From a virus, in the IMG/VR virus record IMGVR_UViG_3300034104_006104, positions 1 through 30,352 of that record: a DNA stretch of 30,352 bases. One strand, 5' to 3'. The notes under the pieces were generated by a model. The model did no database searches. It had not been told where the DNA came from and worked only from the letters and a program-made list of their open reading frames with translations. The stretch's first letter is position 1, and every line of letters starts with the position of its first letter. The position numbers and the translations under genes were made by a program. Positions 7,137-13,479 of the stretch are shown here, in pieces.

Positions 7137-7823
7137 ATGAGAAAGCTGTTTACGTTTACTGGCGCTCAGAGTACTGGTAAGACTACTTTGCTTAATAAGG
7201 TAAAAGAATTGTATCCTAATCGATTTGAATATGTAACTGAGGTAACTCGTCGTATTCAGCGATTAGGAGTTTCTATTAATGATAATGCTAAAAACTATGA
7301 TTTGACTCAGTCTCTTATTATTGGAGATCATTTGATTAACTACATGAAGGTGCATGAGCAACGTGAAGAGAATGTTACTGATATCTTGCTCGATCGTTGC
7401 ATTGTAGATGGTTACATTTATACAAAGTACTTTTATGAGCAAGATAAAGTGTCTCGTACAGTAATGGACTTTGCTGAATATTGGTTTAAAGAACTAACTC
7501 CTAAATATGATGTTATTTTCTATACTAATCCTTCTGATGTTAAACTTGTTGATGACGGGGTTCGTAGTACTAGTAGTGGTTTTCGAGAAAGAATTATTGA
7601 ACTCTATAATACAGAATTTATCGATAAATATGATAATATCTGTACGTTAAATGGCTCTGTTGAAGAACGTATAGAAGTTATGAAAATTGGAATGTTGTAT
7701 AGTCAATGTAACAACTGCAATATTATGATTGATCTGGATGCTAGCAAGCCCATTCGGAAGCAAAATAATTATTCAGAATCTGCTGGACAATTGTGTGAAG
7801 GCTGCTATAATAATCAAAAATAA
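7137..7823 (+). CDS. P-loop kinase-like ATPase (AAA_28/NadR type) with C-terminal zinc-ribbon
   Basis: The N-terminus carries a Walker A motif GAQSTGKT (9-16), like the NadR-type AAA_28 nucleoside/nucleotide kinases. A DRCIVDGYIY segment in the middle suits a kinase lid or DRY-type motif, and VIFYTNP is a typical strand after it. The last 40 residues add four cysteines in two CxxC pairs (Cys191/194 and Cys220/223), a likely zinc ribbon not normally part of these kinases. It lies between the formyltransferase and QueF with short spacers, so it probably acts in the same pathway, perhaps on a modified nucleotide or as an ATP-driven accessory factor; this is inference. A second gene of the same broad family without the zinc tail is at 27457-28173. 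Confidence 0.65.
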   Translation: MRKLFTFTGAQSTGKTTLLNKVKELYPNRFEYVTEVTRRIQRLGVSINDNAKNYDLTQSLIIGDHLINYMKVHEQREENVTDILLDRCIVDGYIYTKYFYEQDKVSRTVMDFAEYWFKELTPKYDVIFYTNPSDVKLVDDGVRSTSSGFRERIIELYNTEFIDKYDNICTLNGSVEERIEVMKIGMLYSQCNNCNIMIDLDASKPIRKQNNYSESAGQLCEGCYNNQK

Positions 7824-7826
7824 ATT

Positions 7827-8717
7827 ATGAGTGACATTACAAAACATCTTGGTAAGACTAGTGCCTATAAGGCTACTTACGACAAGTCTTTGCTTGTTCG
7901 TGAACCTCGTCAACGCAATCGTACCTATCTTGGTATTCAAAACGAGAGTCTTCCGTTCGTTGGATATGATATCTGGAATGCCTTTGAGGTGTCGACTTTG
8001 CTTTCTAATGGGTGCCCTGTTAGTGTAATTGCTAAGGTTACGTATAACTGTGACTCTGAATACATTGTTGAGTCAAAGTCTATTAAGCTCTACTTTAACT
8101 CCTTTAATATGGAGAAGCGAGCTCATATCAATACTGTTGAAGATGCTATTGAGTTCATCGAAGAGACTGCTAGTCAAGACCTTTCTGATCTTCTTGAAAC
8201 TAATGTAATTGTTACTTGCTTTAAGACTAGTCAGTATGTTGTTAATGATAATCTTGCTGGTTATCCTGTTCTAGAGAATGAGGTGATGTATGGTGTTGAC
8301 GAAGAGTTTACTAGCTACTCTGAGAATCCTTTGCTCTTGAAGATTAGTGATGTAACTAAGAAGCCTGTTAAGCAGTACTTTAACTCTAAGCTATTGAAGT
8401 CTAACTGTAAGGTTACTAGTCAGCCTGACTGGGGTGATGTGTATATTTACTTGAAGTCTGATAAGCTTGTTGATAAAACTTCTCTGCTTAAGTATATTGT
8501 TTCATTCCGTGATGAGTGTCACTTCCATGAAGAGATTTGTGAAGCTATCTATAAACGACTTTGGGATAATTTTGAACCAGAAGAGTTGTTAGTGTTTTGC
8601 TTCTATGTTCGTCGTGGTGGTATTGATATTAATCCTATTCGAGCATCGAATATTAATCTAATCGATAATGATATGATTGATCCGTATTTGCCGTTTATTC
8701 GAACTGGCAGACAGTAA
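7827..8717 (+). CDS. queF: QueF, preQ0 (7-cyano-7-deazaguanine) reductase
   Basis: The 296-aa protein matches the long (E. coli-type) QueF from end to end. GYDIWNAFEVS (46-56) and VESKSIKLYFNSFN (81-94) are the substrate and NADPH-binding signatures. KSNCKVTSQPDWG (191-203) carries the catalytic Cys194 and Asp201. SFRDECHFHEE (226-236) has the conserved His/Glu, and the protein ends with YVRRGGIDINPIR (260-272). The enzyme reduces the nitrile of preQ0 to the aminomethyl group of preQ1 with NADPH, in the cytoplasm. Being the last gene of the cassette with dpdA and a formyltransferase, it predicts a preQ1-derived base in the phage DNA. The start follows the kinase stop by 3 bases, and a strong hairpin terminator follows the stop. 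Confidence 0.92.
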   Translation: MSDITKHLGKTSAYKATYDKSLLVREPRQRNRTYLGIQNESLPFVGYDIWNAFEVSTLLSNGCPVSVIAKVTYNCDSEYIVESKSIKLYFNSFNMEKRAHINTVEDAIEFIEETASQDLSDLLETNVIVTCFKTSQYVVNDNLAGYPVLENEVMYGVDEEFTSYSENPLLLKISDVTKKPVKQYFNSKLLKSNCKVTSQPDWGDVYIYLKSDKLVDKTSLLKYIVSFRDECHFHEEICEAIYKRLWDNFEPEELLVFCFYVRRGGIDINPIRASNINLIDNDMIDPYLPFIRTGRQ

Positions 8718-8723
8718 ACAAAG

Positions 8724-8753
8724 AAAAGGCCGATCTTTCGATCGGCCTTTTTT
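8724..8753 (+). terminator. Intrinsic terminator, probably bidirectional
   Basis: A perfect 12-bp stem, AAAAGGCCGATC (8724-8735) with GATCGGCCTTTT (8740-8751), has a TTTC loop and a run of T after it. The A-run on the left side becomes a T-run for transcripts coming from the capsid gene on the minus strand. The element sits in the 60-base gap between the convergent queF and capsid genes and can serve both. Confidence 0.9.
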
Positions 8754-8777
8754 ATTGAACTACTATTGCTTCTAAGA

Positions 8778-10304
8778 TTAGAAGTATACAACAGATGTTG
8801 CTGGGGTGAAGGCAATGCCAAGACCCTTAACAACAACCAATGTATAGTACAAGTTAGCACCAAAGATGTTATCGACAACACCATAACGTGTTAGCAAGCC
8901 AACACGAGGAGCGAAGTCGTTAGGACCGATTGTGCGTTGTACCATTACTGGGATGTATGGACAATAGATAATACCAGTGTCATAGAACTCTGGTCCCTTA
9001 TAACCCAATAGTGCGTACTCAACTGTGGTACGTTGACCTGTTAGGTTTTGAGCATCGGTACGAGTATCGCGGTAGACTTGGAAACGACCACCAACTGTAC
9101 CAACCTTAGCAACACCTGTTGGTTGAGTGTTAACGTTACCGTCAACAGTCATCCAGCTGAACTCAGGAAGAGCCTCGAGAATAGCGCAAACTCTTGGAGT
9201 AGCGATAATGAAGTTAGCAGCACCACGGCGGTTACGAACTGCAATTCTGTTTGCTTCAACGATCAACTTCTGATAGAAGTCGCGATTACGCTCAGCCAAC
9301 CAGCGACCGTCAGCAGCAGAAGCTGTCCAGCTTGTTACGGAACCGTAAGAAGCATACTTCAAGCAGACTTGGATCATTCTGATGACCATTTCACGATCGA
9401 TTTCAGCCTGGAGCTCATAGCTCATGGCGTTTGTCAATTCAGCATCGATATCGATACCGTTCATGTTCTTCAAGTCCTGCTCCAACTCAACAGACCAACG
9501 AGCAGCTAGTCTGCGGGTACCAGCTTCAACGGCTGTCTTCTCGAAGGAGATAGAAGCTGTTGGGATCTGAGAAGTGAACTCGTAGTTGGCTAGCAACTGA
9601 GCAACACCTTGATCAGAATCAATAATCTGGAAGTTGGTGTTGTTTTCATATGCTGCTAATTCAGCAGAAGAAGCACCAGTGAAACGGGTGTCTAGGTATT
9701 GGTAACCAAGTTCACCAGAATAGGTACCACCGAACGTACCAGTGTTACCTGGGCTCACTACACCAGCAGCAGCAGCCTGCCATGGGTAAGGTCCAGGGTT
9801 GCCGTAGGCAGCATCATTGTACTTGCCTGGGATCTGGCTACCTAGTACGTCATTGTCGTACTTGTAACGTAGAGCGAAGGCGAGACCAACTGGACCGCTC
9901 ATTGGCTGAACACCAACGATTTCGTTAGTGATCAACTCAGGGAAGGTACGGCGGATCATTGGAATGAGGATCTTTGGCAAACGAGCATCACCGGTAGCAT
10001 ACCAGTCAGCATTCGTATCGCCAGTAGAGTTGTTTACGGCTGCACCGTAACCACCCATACCACCTACTGCACCGTATGCGCCACCGAAAGCTGATTGAGT
10101 AGATCCAGAAACGTTAGCGCCGGATTCTTCAATGCACCATCTCTCTTGGTTCTCAAGAAGAATGGCAGTGTTAAGACGTGTGTGATCGTCTTCGATGTTT
10201 CTCACGTTCTTGCTGTTAAAATCAAGAACAGGTGACCACTTCTCAAGAAGAGCGCCAGCTCTATCTGGAGAAATATATGACTGTGAAGGTCTGATATTTT
10301 TCAT
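8778..10304 (-). CDS. 23: Major capsid protein (gp23-like)
   Basis: The 508-aa protein reads as a T4 gp23 homologue of normal length. It has LLEKWSPVL near the N-terminus, AILLENQERW, then PKILIPMIRRTFPEL and EIVGVQPMSGPVGLAFALRY (about residues 110-150). ELTNAMSYELQAEIDREM and ANFIIATPRVCAILE follow, and the end contains YKGPEFYDTGIIYCPYIPVM. It forms the head lattice; in T4 the N-terminus is removed by the gp21 protease. A Gly/Ala-rich loop (about 66-90) may be part of the cleaved or flexible region. An AATAAATA sequence lies just upstream of the ATG, and the gp22-like scaffold gene precedes it, as in T4. Confidence 0.95.
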   Translation of the reverse strand: MKNIRPSQSYISPDRAGALLEKWSPVLDFNSKNVRNIEDDHTRLNTAILLENQERWCIEESGANVSGSTQSAFGGAYGAVGGMGGYGAAVNNSTGDTNADWYATGDARLPKILIPMIRRTFPELITNEIVGVQPMSGPVGLAFALRYKYDNDVLGSQIPGKYNDAAYGNPGPYPWQAAAAGVVSPGNTGTFGGTYSGELGYQYLDTRFTGASSAELAAYENNTNFQIIDSDQGVAQLLANYEFTSQIPTASISFEKTAVEAGTRRLAARWSVELEQDLKNMNGIDIDAELTNAMSYELQAEIDREMVIRMIQVCLKYASYGSVTSWTASAADGRWLAERNRDFYQKLIVEANRIAVRNRRGAANFIIATPRVCAILEALPEFSWMTVDGNVNTQPTGVAKVGTVGGRFQVYRDTRTDAQNLTGQRTTVEYALLGYKGPEFYDTGIIYCPYIPVMVQRTIGPNDFAPRVGLLTRYGVVDNIFGANLYYTLVVVKGLGIAFTPATSVVYF

Positions 10305-10309
10305 ATGTT

Positions 10310-10317
10310 TATTTATT
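10310..10317 (-). promoter_or_regulatory. Late-promoter-like AATAAATA upstream of the capsid gene
   Basis: Minus-strand AAAATAAATAAACATATG. By T4 late-promoter spacing the transcript would begin exactly at the A of the capsid ATG (10304). Confidence 0.55.
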
Positions 10318-10321
10318 TTTA

Positions 10322-10360
10322 GACATTATATGATGTCAAATCATAATCAGGCTTATGCCT
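10322..10360 (-). other. Two small hairpins between scaffold and capsid genes
   Basis: The 71-base gap holds GACAT-6-ATGTC (10322-10337) and AGGC-TTAT-GCCT (10349-10360). Both are short, and neither is followed by a long T-run on the minus strand. They may be weak attenuators or mRNA-processing signals that let capsid protein be made in excess of scaffold; this is inference. Confidence 0.3.
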
Positions 10361-10375
10361 CAATGGAAATTTATT

Positions 10376-11281
10376 TTAGTGTCTTGATAGCTCCTGCATG
10401 TACAACTTCAATGGAGGGTGATCAGAAGCTTCTGATGTACCTTCCTCGATTACCTGTTGAGTATTTTCAACTACAGGGCGATCAAGATTTCTAGAAACAG
10501 ACTGTGATACAGCTTGCTCGGTTAGAGTCTCGATGTTCTTAGCTTCTTGCTTTTCAAACATCTTGCTTGTATAGTCATAGTTTTCTTTAATGAATTCAGC
10601 AGACTTACCCTTGAATACCTTGGCCAAATATGCCTTCTTGTTATCAGATAAACCAGCTGTCTTCTGTTCAAAAATTAAATTAGAGACTGCTCTATTGTAA
10701 GATTCATTGAGCTGCTTGTTATCAGCCTTAAGAGCCTCAATGATCTTGGAGCTTTCATCAATCTTTTGCTTACCATCCAATACGGCTTCGCGAATTGATT
10801 CTTTACCGAGTACTAGATCGATAGAAAGCATGCTGCGTAGTTCGTTTAGAACTTGAGCAGAGCGTCTGTTTTGTACAGCCTCTTCAATGGCTGTCTTTGG
10901 CAAGTTCTCATCGAGGTATGACTCGAGATAGTTGGAAATTGATTCAACAAGAGATTGCTTGAATGATGCAGCATCCTCATTGAGAGCCTTCTCGTACTTG
11001 CGTACAACAGTCTTGAGTTTACCAGCATGGTTCTCGTTGATTGCTTCAACAACCTTCAAAAGCTTCTCAGAGTGATTACGGTCAATAGCCTCAACGAGCT
11101 TCTCTACCTTGGCAGAGTGATCTTCGTCGATTTGTACCAATAAACTCTCGAGTTGCAATTTTGCACGATCTTCAGCAGCCTTGTTTACTTGCTGCTCGAA
11201 TGCCTCAGAAATTTGATTTAGTGATTCCTCACTAAGAATATCCTTGGTAACTTCCTTTAATTTTTCAATTAGAGCTGACAT
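10376..11281 (-). CDS. 22: Prohead core scaffolding protein (gp22-like)
   Basis: The 301-aa protein is almost entirely helical and charged, with long coiled-coil heptad-like stretches rich in Glu, Lys, Leu and Ala. It contains a near-repeat of EAIDRNHSEKLLKVVEAINENH type (about 62-85), and the middle resembles T4 gp22 (RRSAQVLNELRSMLSIDL..., LFEKQ-type helices). It would build the internal core around which the head assembles and be degraded by the gp21 protease. Its place between the protease gene and the capsid gene is the T4 order, and this supports the call more than any single motif. No promoter motif is seen directly upstream; it is probably co-transcribed with the small ORF and gp21. 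Confidence 0.85.
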   Translation of the reverse strand: MSALIEKLKEVTKDILSEESLNQISEAFEQQVNKAAEDRAKLQLESLLVQIDEDHSAKVEKLVEAIDRNHSEKLLKVVEAINENHAGKLKTVVRKYEKALNEDAASFKQSLVESISNYLESYLDENLPKTAIEEAVQNRRSAQVLNELRSMLSIDLVLGKESIREAVLDGKQKIDESSKIIEALKADNKQLNESYNRAVSNLIFEQKTAGLSDNKKAYLAKVFKGKSAEFIKENYDYTSKMFEKQEAKNIETLTEQAVSQSVSRNLDRPVVENTQQVIEEGTSEASDHPPLKLYMQELSRH

Positions 11282-11284
11282 ATG

Positions 11285-11425
11285 TTAAAAAAGTGGTTTG
11301 TTCAAAGCAGTTTTAATACGGCTTTTAATCTTATTATCTAAGACTTGTTGTAAATATTTATTAGCCTCAGAGTAATTTTTTACCCCAACATGCTTAATAA
11401 ATGACTTAATAAGTTGAGTTTCCAT
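11285..11425 (-). CDS. Small prohead-core-like protein (46 aa), candidate gp67/gp68 analogue
   Basis: A short ORF on the minus strand fills the gap between the protease and scaffold genes, from ATG at 11425 to TAA at 11285. The product begins METQLIKSFIKHVG and continues with NYSEANKYLQQVLDNKIKSRI. This resembles the small helical prohead proteins (gp67/gp68-type) found near gene 21 in T4-like phages, with their EAN...F/Y...I..KI pattern. It has its own TTAAATA motif upstream, overlapping the gp21 stop codon, and its stop is three bases before the scaffold start. The call rests on position and a weak pattern. Confidence 0.6.
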   Translation of the reverse strand: METQLIKSFIKHVGVKNYSEANKYLQQVLDNKIKSRIKTALNKPLF

Positions 11426-11429
11426 ATAA

Positions 11430-12104
11430 TTATTTAAGCTTATTGATAAAAATTAATACTTGCTCTCTCAAATATTTATCCACATCTTTGCGAGGCAAGT
11501 TACCAATAGACTTTTCAAACTTATTATAAGCCTCTTCTAGATCACCAGTATCACTTAAAATCCATTGTTTAGACTCTAGAATACCGTTAACAAATGCTTT
11601 GGGACATGAAGGATCTGCAACTACGTCAATAGCAACAAGCTTCATGTTCTTTACTCTATTTACATCTTCTTTAATAGAGTCTGGTTCTAATTGACCTAAA
11701 CATCTTGTTGAGACGCCAGGAGTAACTCCATCATCAATAAGATTTTGTACAATCTTACCCATTGGAGTACTTAGAACGAGGGACTTTCCTACAAAGTAAT
11801 TACCTTCTTGTCTTAAATTTTGGACACTGTGACAGGCTCTTGCTAGATCAATATCAACAGTGGTTGGGTGGTTTAGTTCTCCTAATGCTCTACCTGACTT
11901 AATCATCTCATCGGAATATCTCTTTACTTCAGAGACCATTTCCATTAAATCATATAGACGTCTATTTTTATTGACCTCGTTTGCCATCATGAAAGGCCCT
12001 TCGATGTATAATCTTGGCCCTTTCCCGTCGCGCAGATTCTTTTCCTCTTTAATATAAGTAAAGCTGCCGAAATCAGGAGTTTCAACTAATAGTCTGTGTG
12101 GCAT
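11430..12104 (-). CDS. 21: Prohead core protein protease (gp21-like)
   Basis: The 224-aa protein has the herpesvirus-assemblin-like serine protease features of T4 gp21. ALGELNHP (73-80) holds the catalytic His79, and GVSTRCLG (130-137) holds Ser132. Before them is the IEGPFMMANEVNKNRRLY segment typical of the family. It matures the prohead by cleaving capsid, scaffold and core proteins. The length is close to that of T4 gp21. It is preceded by a perfect TATAAATA on the minus strand. The gene order (head-completion gene before it, small core ORF, scaffold and capsid after it) agrees with the function. Confidence 0.93.
   Translation of the reverse strand: MPHRLLVETPDFGSFTYIKEEKNLRDGKGPRLYIEGPFMMANEVNKNRRLYDLMEMVSEVKRYSDEMIKSGRALGELNHPTTVDIDLARACHSVQNLRQEGNYFVGKSLVLSTPMGKIVQNLIDDGVTPGVSTRCLGQLEPDSIKEDVNRVKNMKLVAIDVVADPSCPKAFVNGILESKQWILSDTGDLEEAYNKFEKSIGNLPRKDVDKYLREQVLIFINKLK
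11431..11438 (-). promoter_or_regulatory. Late-promoter-like CTTAAATA before the 46-aa ORF
   Basis: Minus-strand CTTAAATAATTATATG. The octamer overlaps the TAA stop of gp21 and ends 5 bases before the next ATG, so the predicted transcript starts at that ATG. Confidence 0.45.
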
Positions 12105-12117
12105 ATAATTATAAAAT

Positions 12118-12125
12118 TATTTATA
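12118..12125 (-). promoter_or_regulatory. Late promoter TATAAATA upstream of gp21
   Basis: An exact match to the T4 late promoter consensus TATAAATA in the short gap after the gp4-like gene. It predicts an 8-base leader before the gp21 ATG at 12104. Confidence 0.65.
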
Positions 12126-12142
12126 GTAAACGTTAGTATTTT

Positions 12143-12601
12143 TTAAGATTTTTTTGGAAAGAGCTGTTTTTCTGTCAAAATTAGGAAGTCAAAATCTTTG
12201 CCCTCACACCATTTTTTAGCAGCTTCCCACTTAGCCATATTCTTAGCATATGTTGTAGCCTCAGTAACATAAGTACTTTGTTTTTTATTACCGTGCTGTT
12301 TGGGTGGCTCTGTTTGCTTGGATGGCTTTATCTCAACGAGAAACTTCTTTACAGTATTTTCATTAATCTTGTAAACTATACTATTGTCTACATAGTACTT
12401 GTGAAATTTATTATCAAGCGGTGATTTGTATGGAATAACTACAGCTTCTGAAGTCCATTCAAGAACTTTAGGGTTATTATCACACCAACGAAAGAAAAAC
12501 AATTCATAGCTACTCCTGTAAACAGGGTCTTGTGTTCCAAGATATTTTGATCTGTTTACAGGTTTATAAATTCCTTTTTTATATTGGCCAACTTTAAACA
12601 T
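12143..12601 (-). CDS. 4: Head completion protein (gp4-like, TnsA-type nuclease fold)
   Basis: The 152-aa protein follows T4 gp4 (gp50) closely. It has KPVNRSKYLG near the start, VYRSSYELFFFRWCDNNPKV (27-46), then W(T)SEAVVIPYKSPLDN and HKYYVD. An acidic-Lys catalytic pair follows in FLVEIKPSKQTEPP (87-100), and the tail includes AKWEAAKKWCEGK. The restriction-endonuclease-like residues Glu33, Asp72 and Glu90-x-Lys92 appear conserved. The T4 protein acts late in head filling. The ATG overlaps the stop of the gp13-like gene by one base, so the two are coupled. In T4 this gene lies elsewhere in the genome. Confidence 0.88.
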   Translation of the reverse strand: MFKVGQYKKGIYKPVNRSKYLGTQDPVYRSSYELFFFRWCDNNPKVLEWTSEAVVIPYKSPLDNKFHKYYVDNSIVYKINENTVKKFLVEIKPSKQTEPPKQHGNKKQSTYVTEATTYAKNMAKWEAAKKWCEGKDFDFLILTEKQLFPKKS

Positions 12602-13473
12602 TATCCAACAAAGAATAATGGAGGTTCGGCATCTCCGAAACCTGCTGTAGACTTTGTAAACAATTGAGTTTCTAGTTTTTCTTTCTCAGCTAAACCTTGA
12701 CTCAACATGTCATTATAGTTTACAGTACCACCTCCGAATAAACTTTGTCCGGCATACTTACCTCTTATTTGGCCAATTGCTATCTTTGTAAGTGCTAATG
12801 AGTATTGCTGTACCCAAGGCTCCATGACAATATATTTTATTTGACGTTCTACATAACAACCAATTAAACCAAACCAACGACTAGAAACTGTTTGTACGGA
12901 TGGGTCCGGTAAAATCTTTAGGTACTGTGTTCTTGGATCAAAATAGAAGTAATAATACTGAGTAAGAGTCTTCGCTCTTGTGCTCATATACATCTGAGTA
13001 ATGTGCCAGCTTACCAAATCAAAACCGTAGTTACCAAGAGCATAGTTAAAGTAGGTTTGCTGAGCCAATGTTTGTTCAATAGTAAACAATGTATTAGTAC
13101 CAGTTGTAGTACCTTGATCCAAAGAGAATACATCAACGACTTTTCTATAATTATCTAGATCATAGTCAAAGTTTGCTGAGAGAGCACTCATCAAAGGTGT
13201 AATAGTAAACAATGTATCAAGCTTTACACCAGCATAGTGATCGTATAAAGCGCTATCAAAAATAAGAAACTCTTCAGTATAGCCTGCATACTTTGTAAAC
13301 AATTCACAAGCCATGGAAATGTTCTCATATACAATATCTTGAGTAACTTCAAGCTTTAGTACTGGAGCACCGAGCTGAAAGCCAATTCTTTGAGCCAATC
13401 TACTGTAAGAATTAATCTTAGTATCTAAATTGGTATTTTGATAATATGCTACTGGGTTACAAGGTATTGACAT
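12601..13473 (-). CDS. 13: Neck protein (gp13-like)
   Basis: This 290-aa protein has the gp13 pattern. An N-terminal GFQLGAPVLKLEVTQDIVYENISMACELF segment (31-60) corresponds to the LGAPIINVEL...I..AL region of T4 gp13. Close to the end, the tract ALTKIAIGQIRGKYAG (about 227-242), a YNDMLSQGLAEKEKLETQL helix and the final PPLFFVG match the conserved C-terminus. The protein would sit at the head-tail connector after packaging. It lies between the portal gene and the gp4-like gene, 6 bases after the portal stop. Confidence 0.85.
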   Translation of the reverse strand: MSIPCNPVAYYQNTNLDTKINSYSRLAQRIGFQLGAPVLKLEVTQDIVYENISMACELFTKYAGYTEEFLIFDSALYDHYAGVKLDTLFTITPLMSALSANFDYDLDNYRKVVDVFSLDQGTTTGTNTLFTIEQTLAQQTYFNYALGNYGFDLVSWHITQMYMSTRAKTLTQYYYFYFDPRTQYLKILPDPSVQTVSSRWFGLIGCYVERQIKYIVMEPWVQQYSLALTKIAIGQIRGKYAGQSLFGGGTVNYNDMLSQGLAEKEKLETQLFTKSTAGFGDAEPPLFFVG

Positions 13474-13479
13474 ATATTA

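Noticed and set aside
8603-8884. Minus frame of 93 aa spanning the queF end and capsid end
   Set aside because: It crosses the terminator hairpin and both real gene ends and lacks any motif.
9048-9509. Plus-strand 153-aa frame opposite the capsid gene
   Set aside because: It is antisense to the clearly recognised gp23-like gene and has no homology pattern or start signal.
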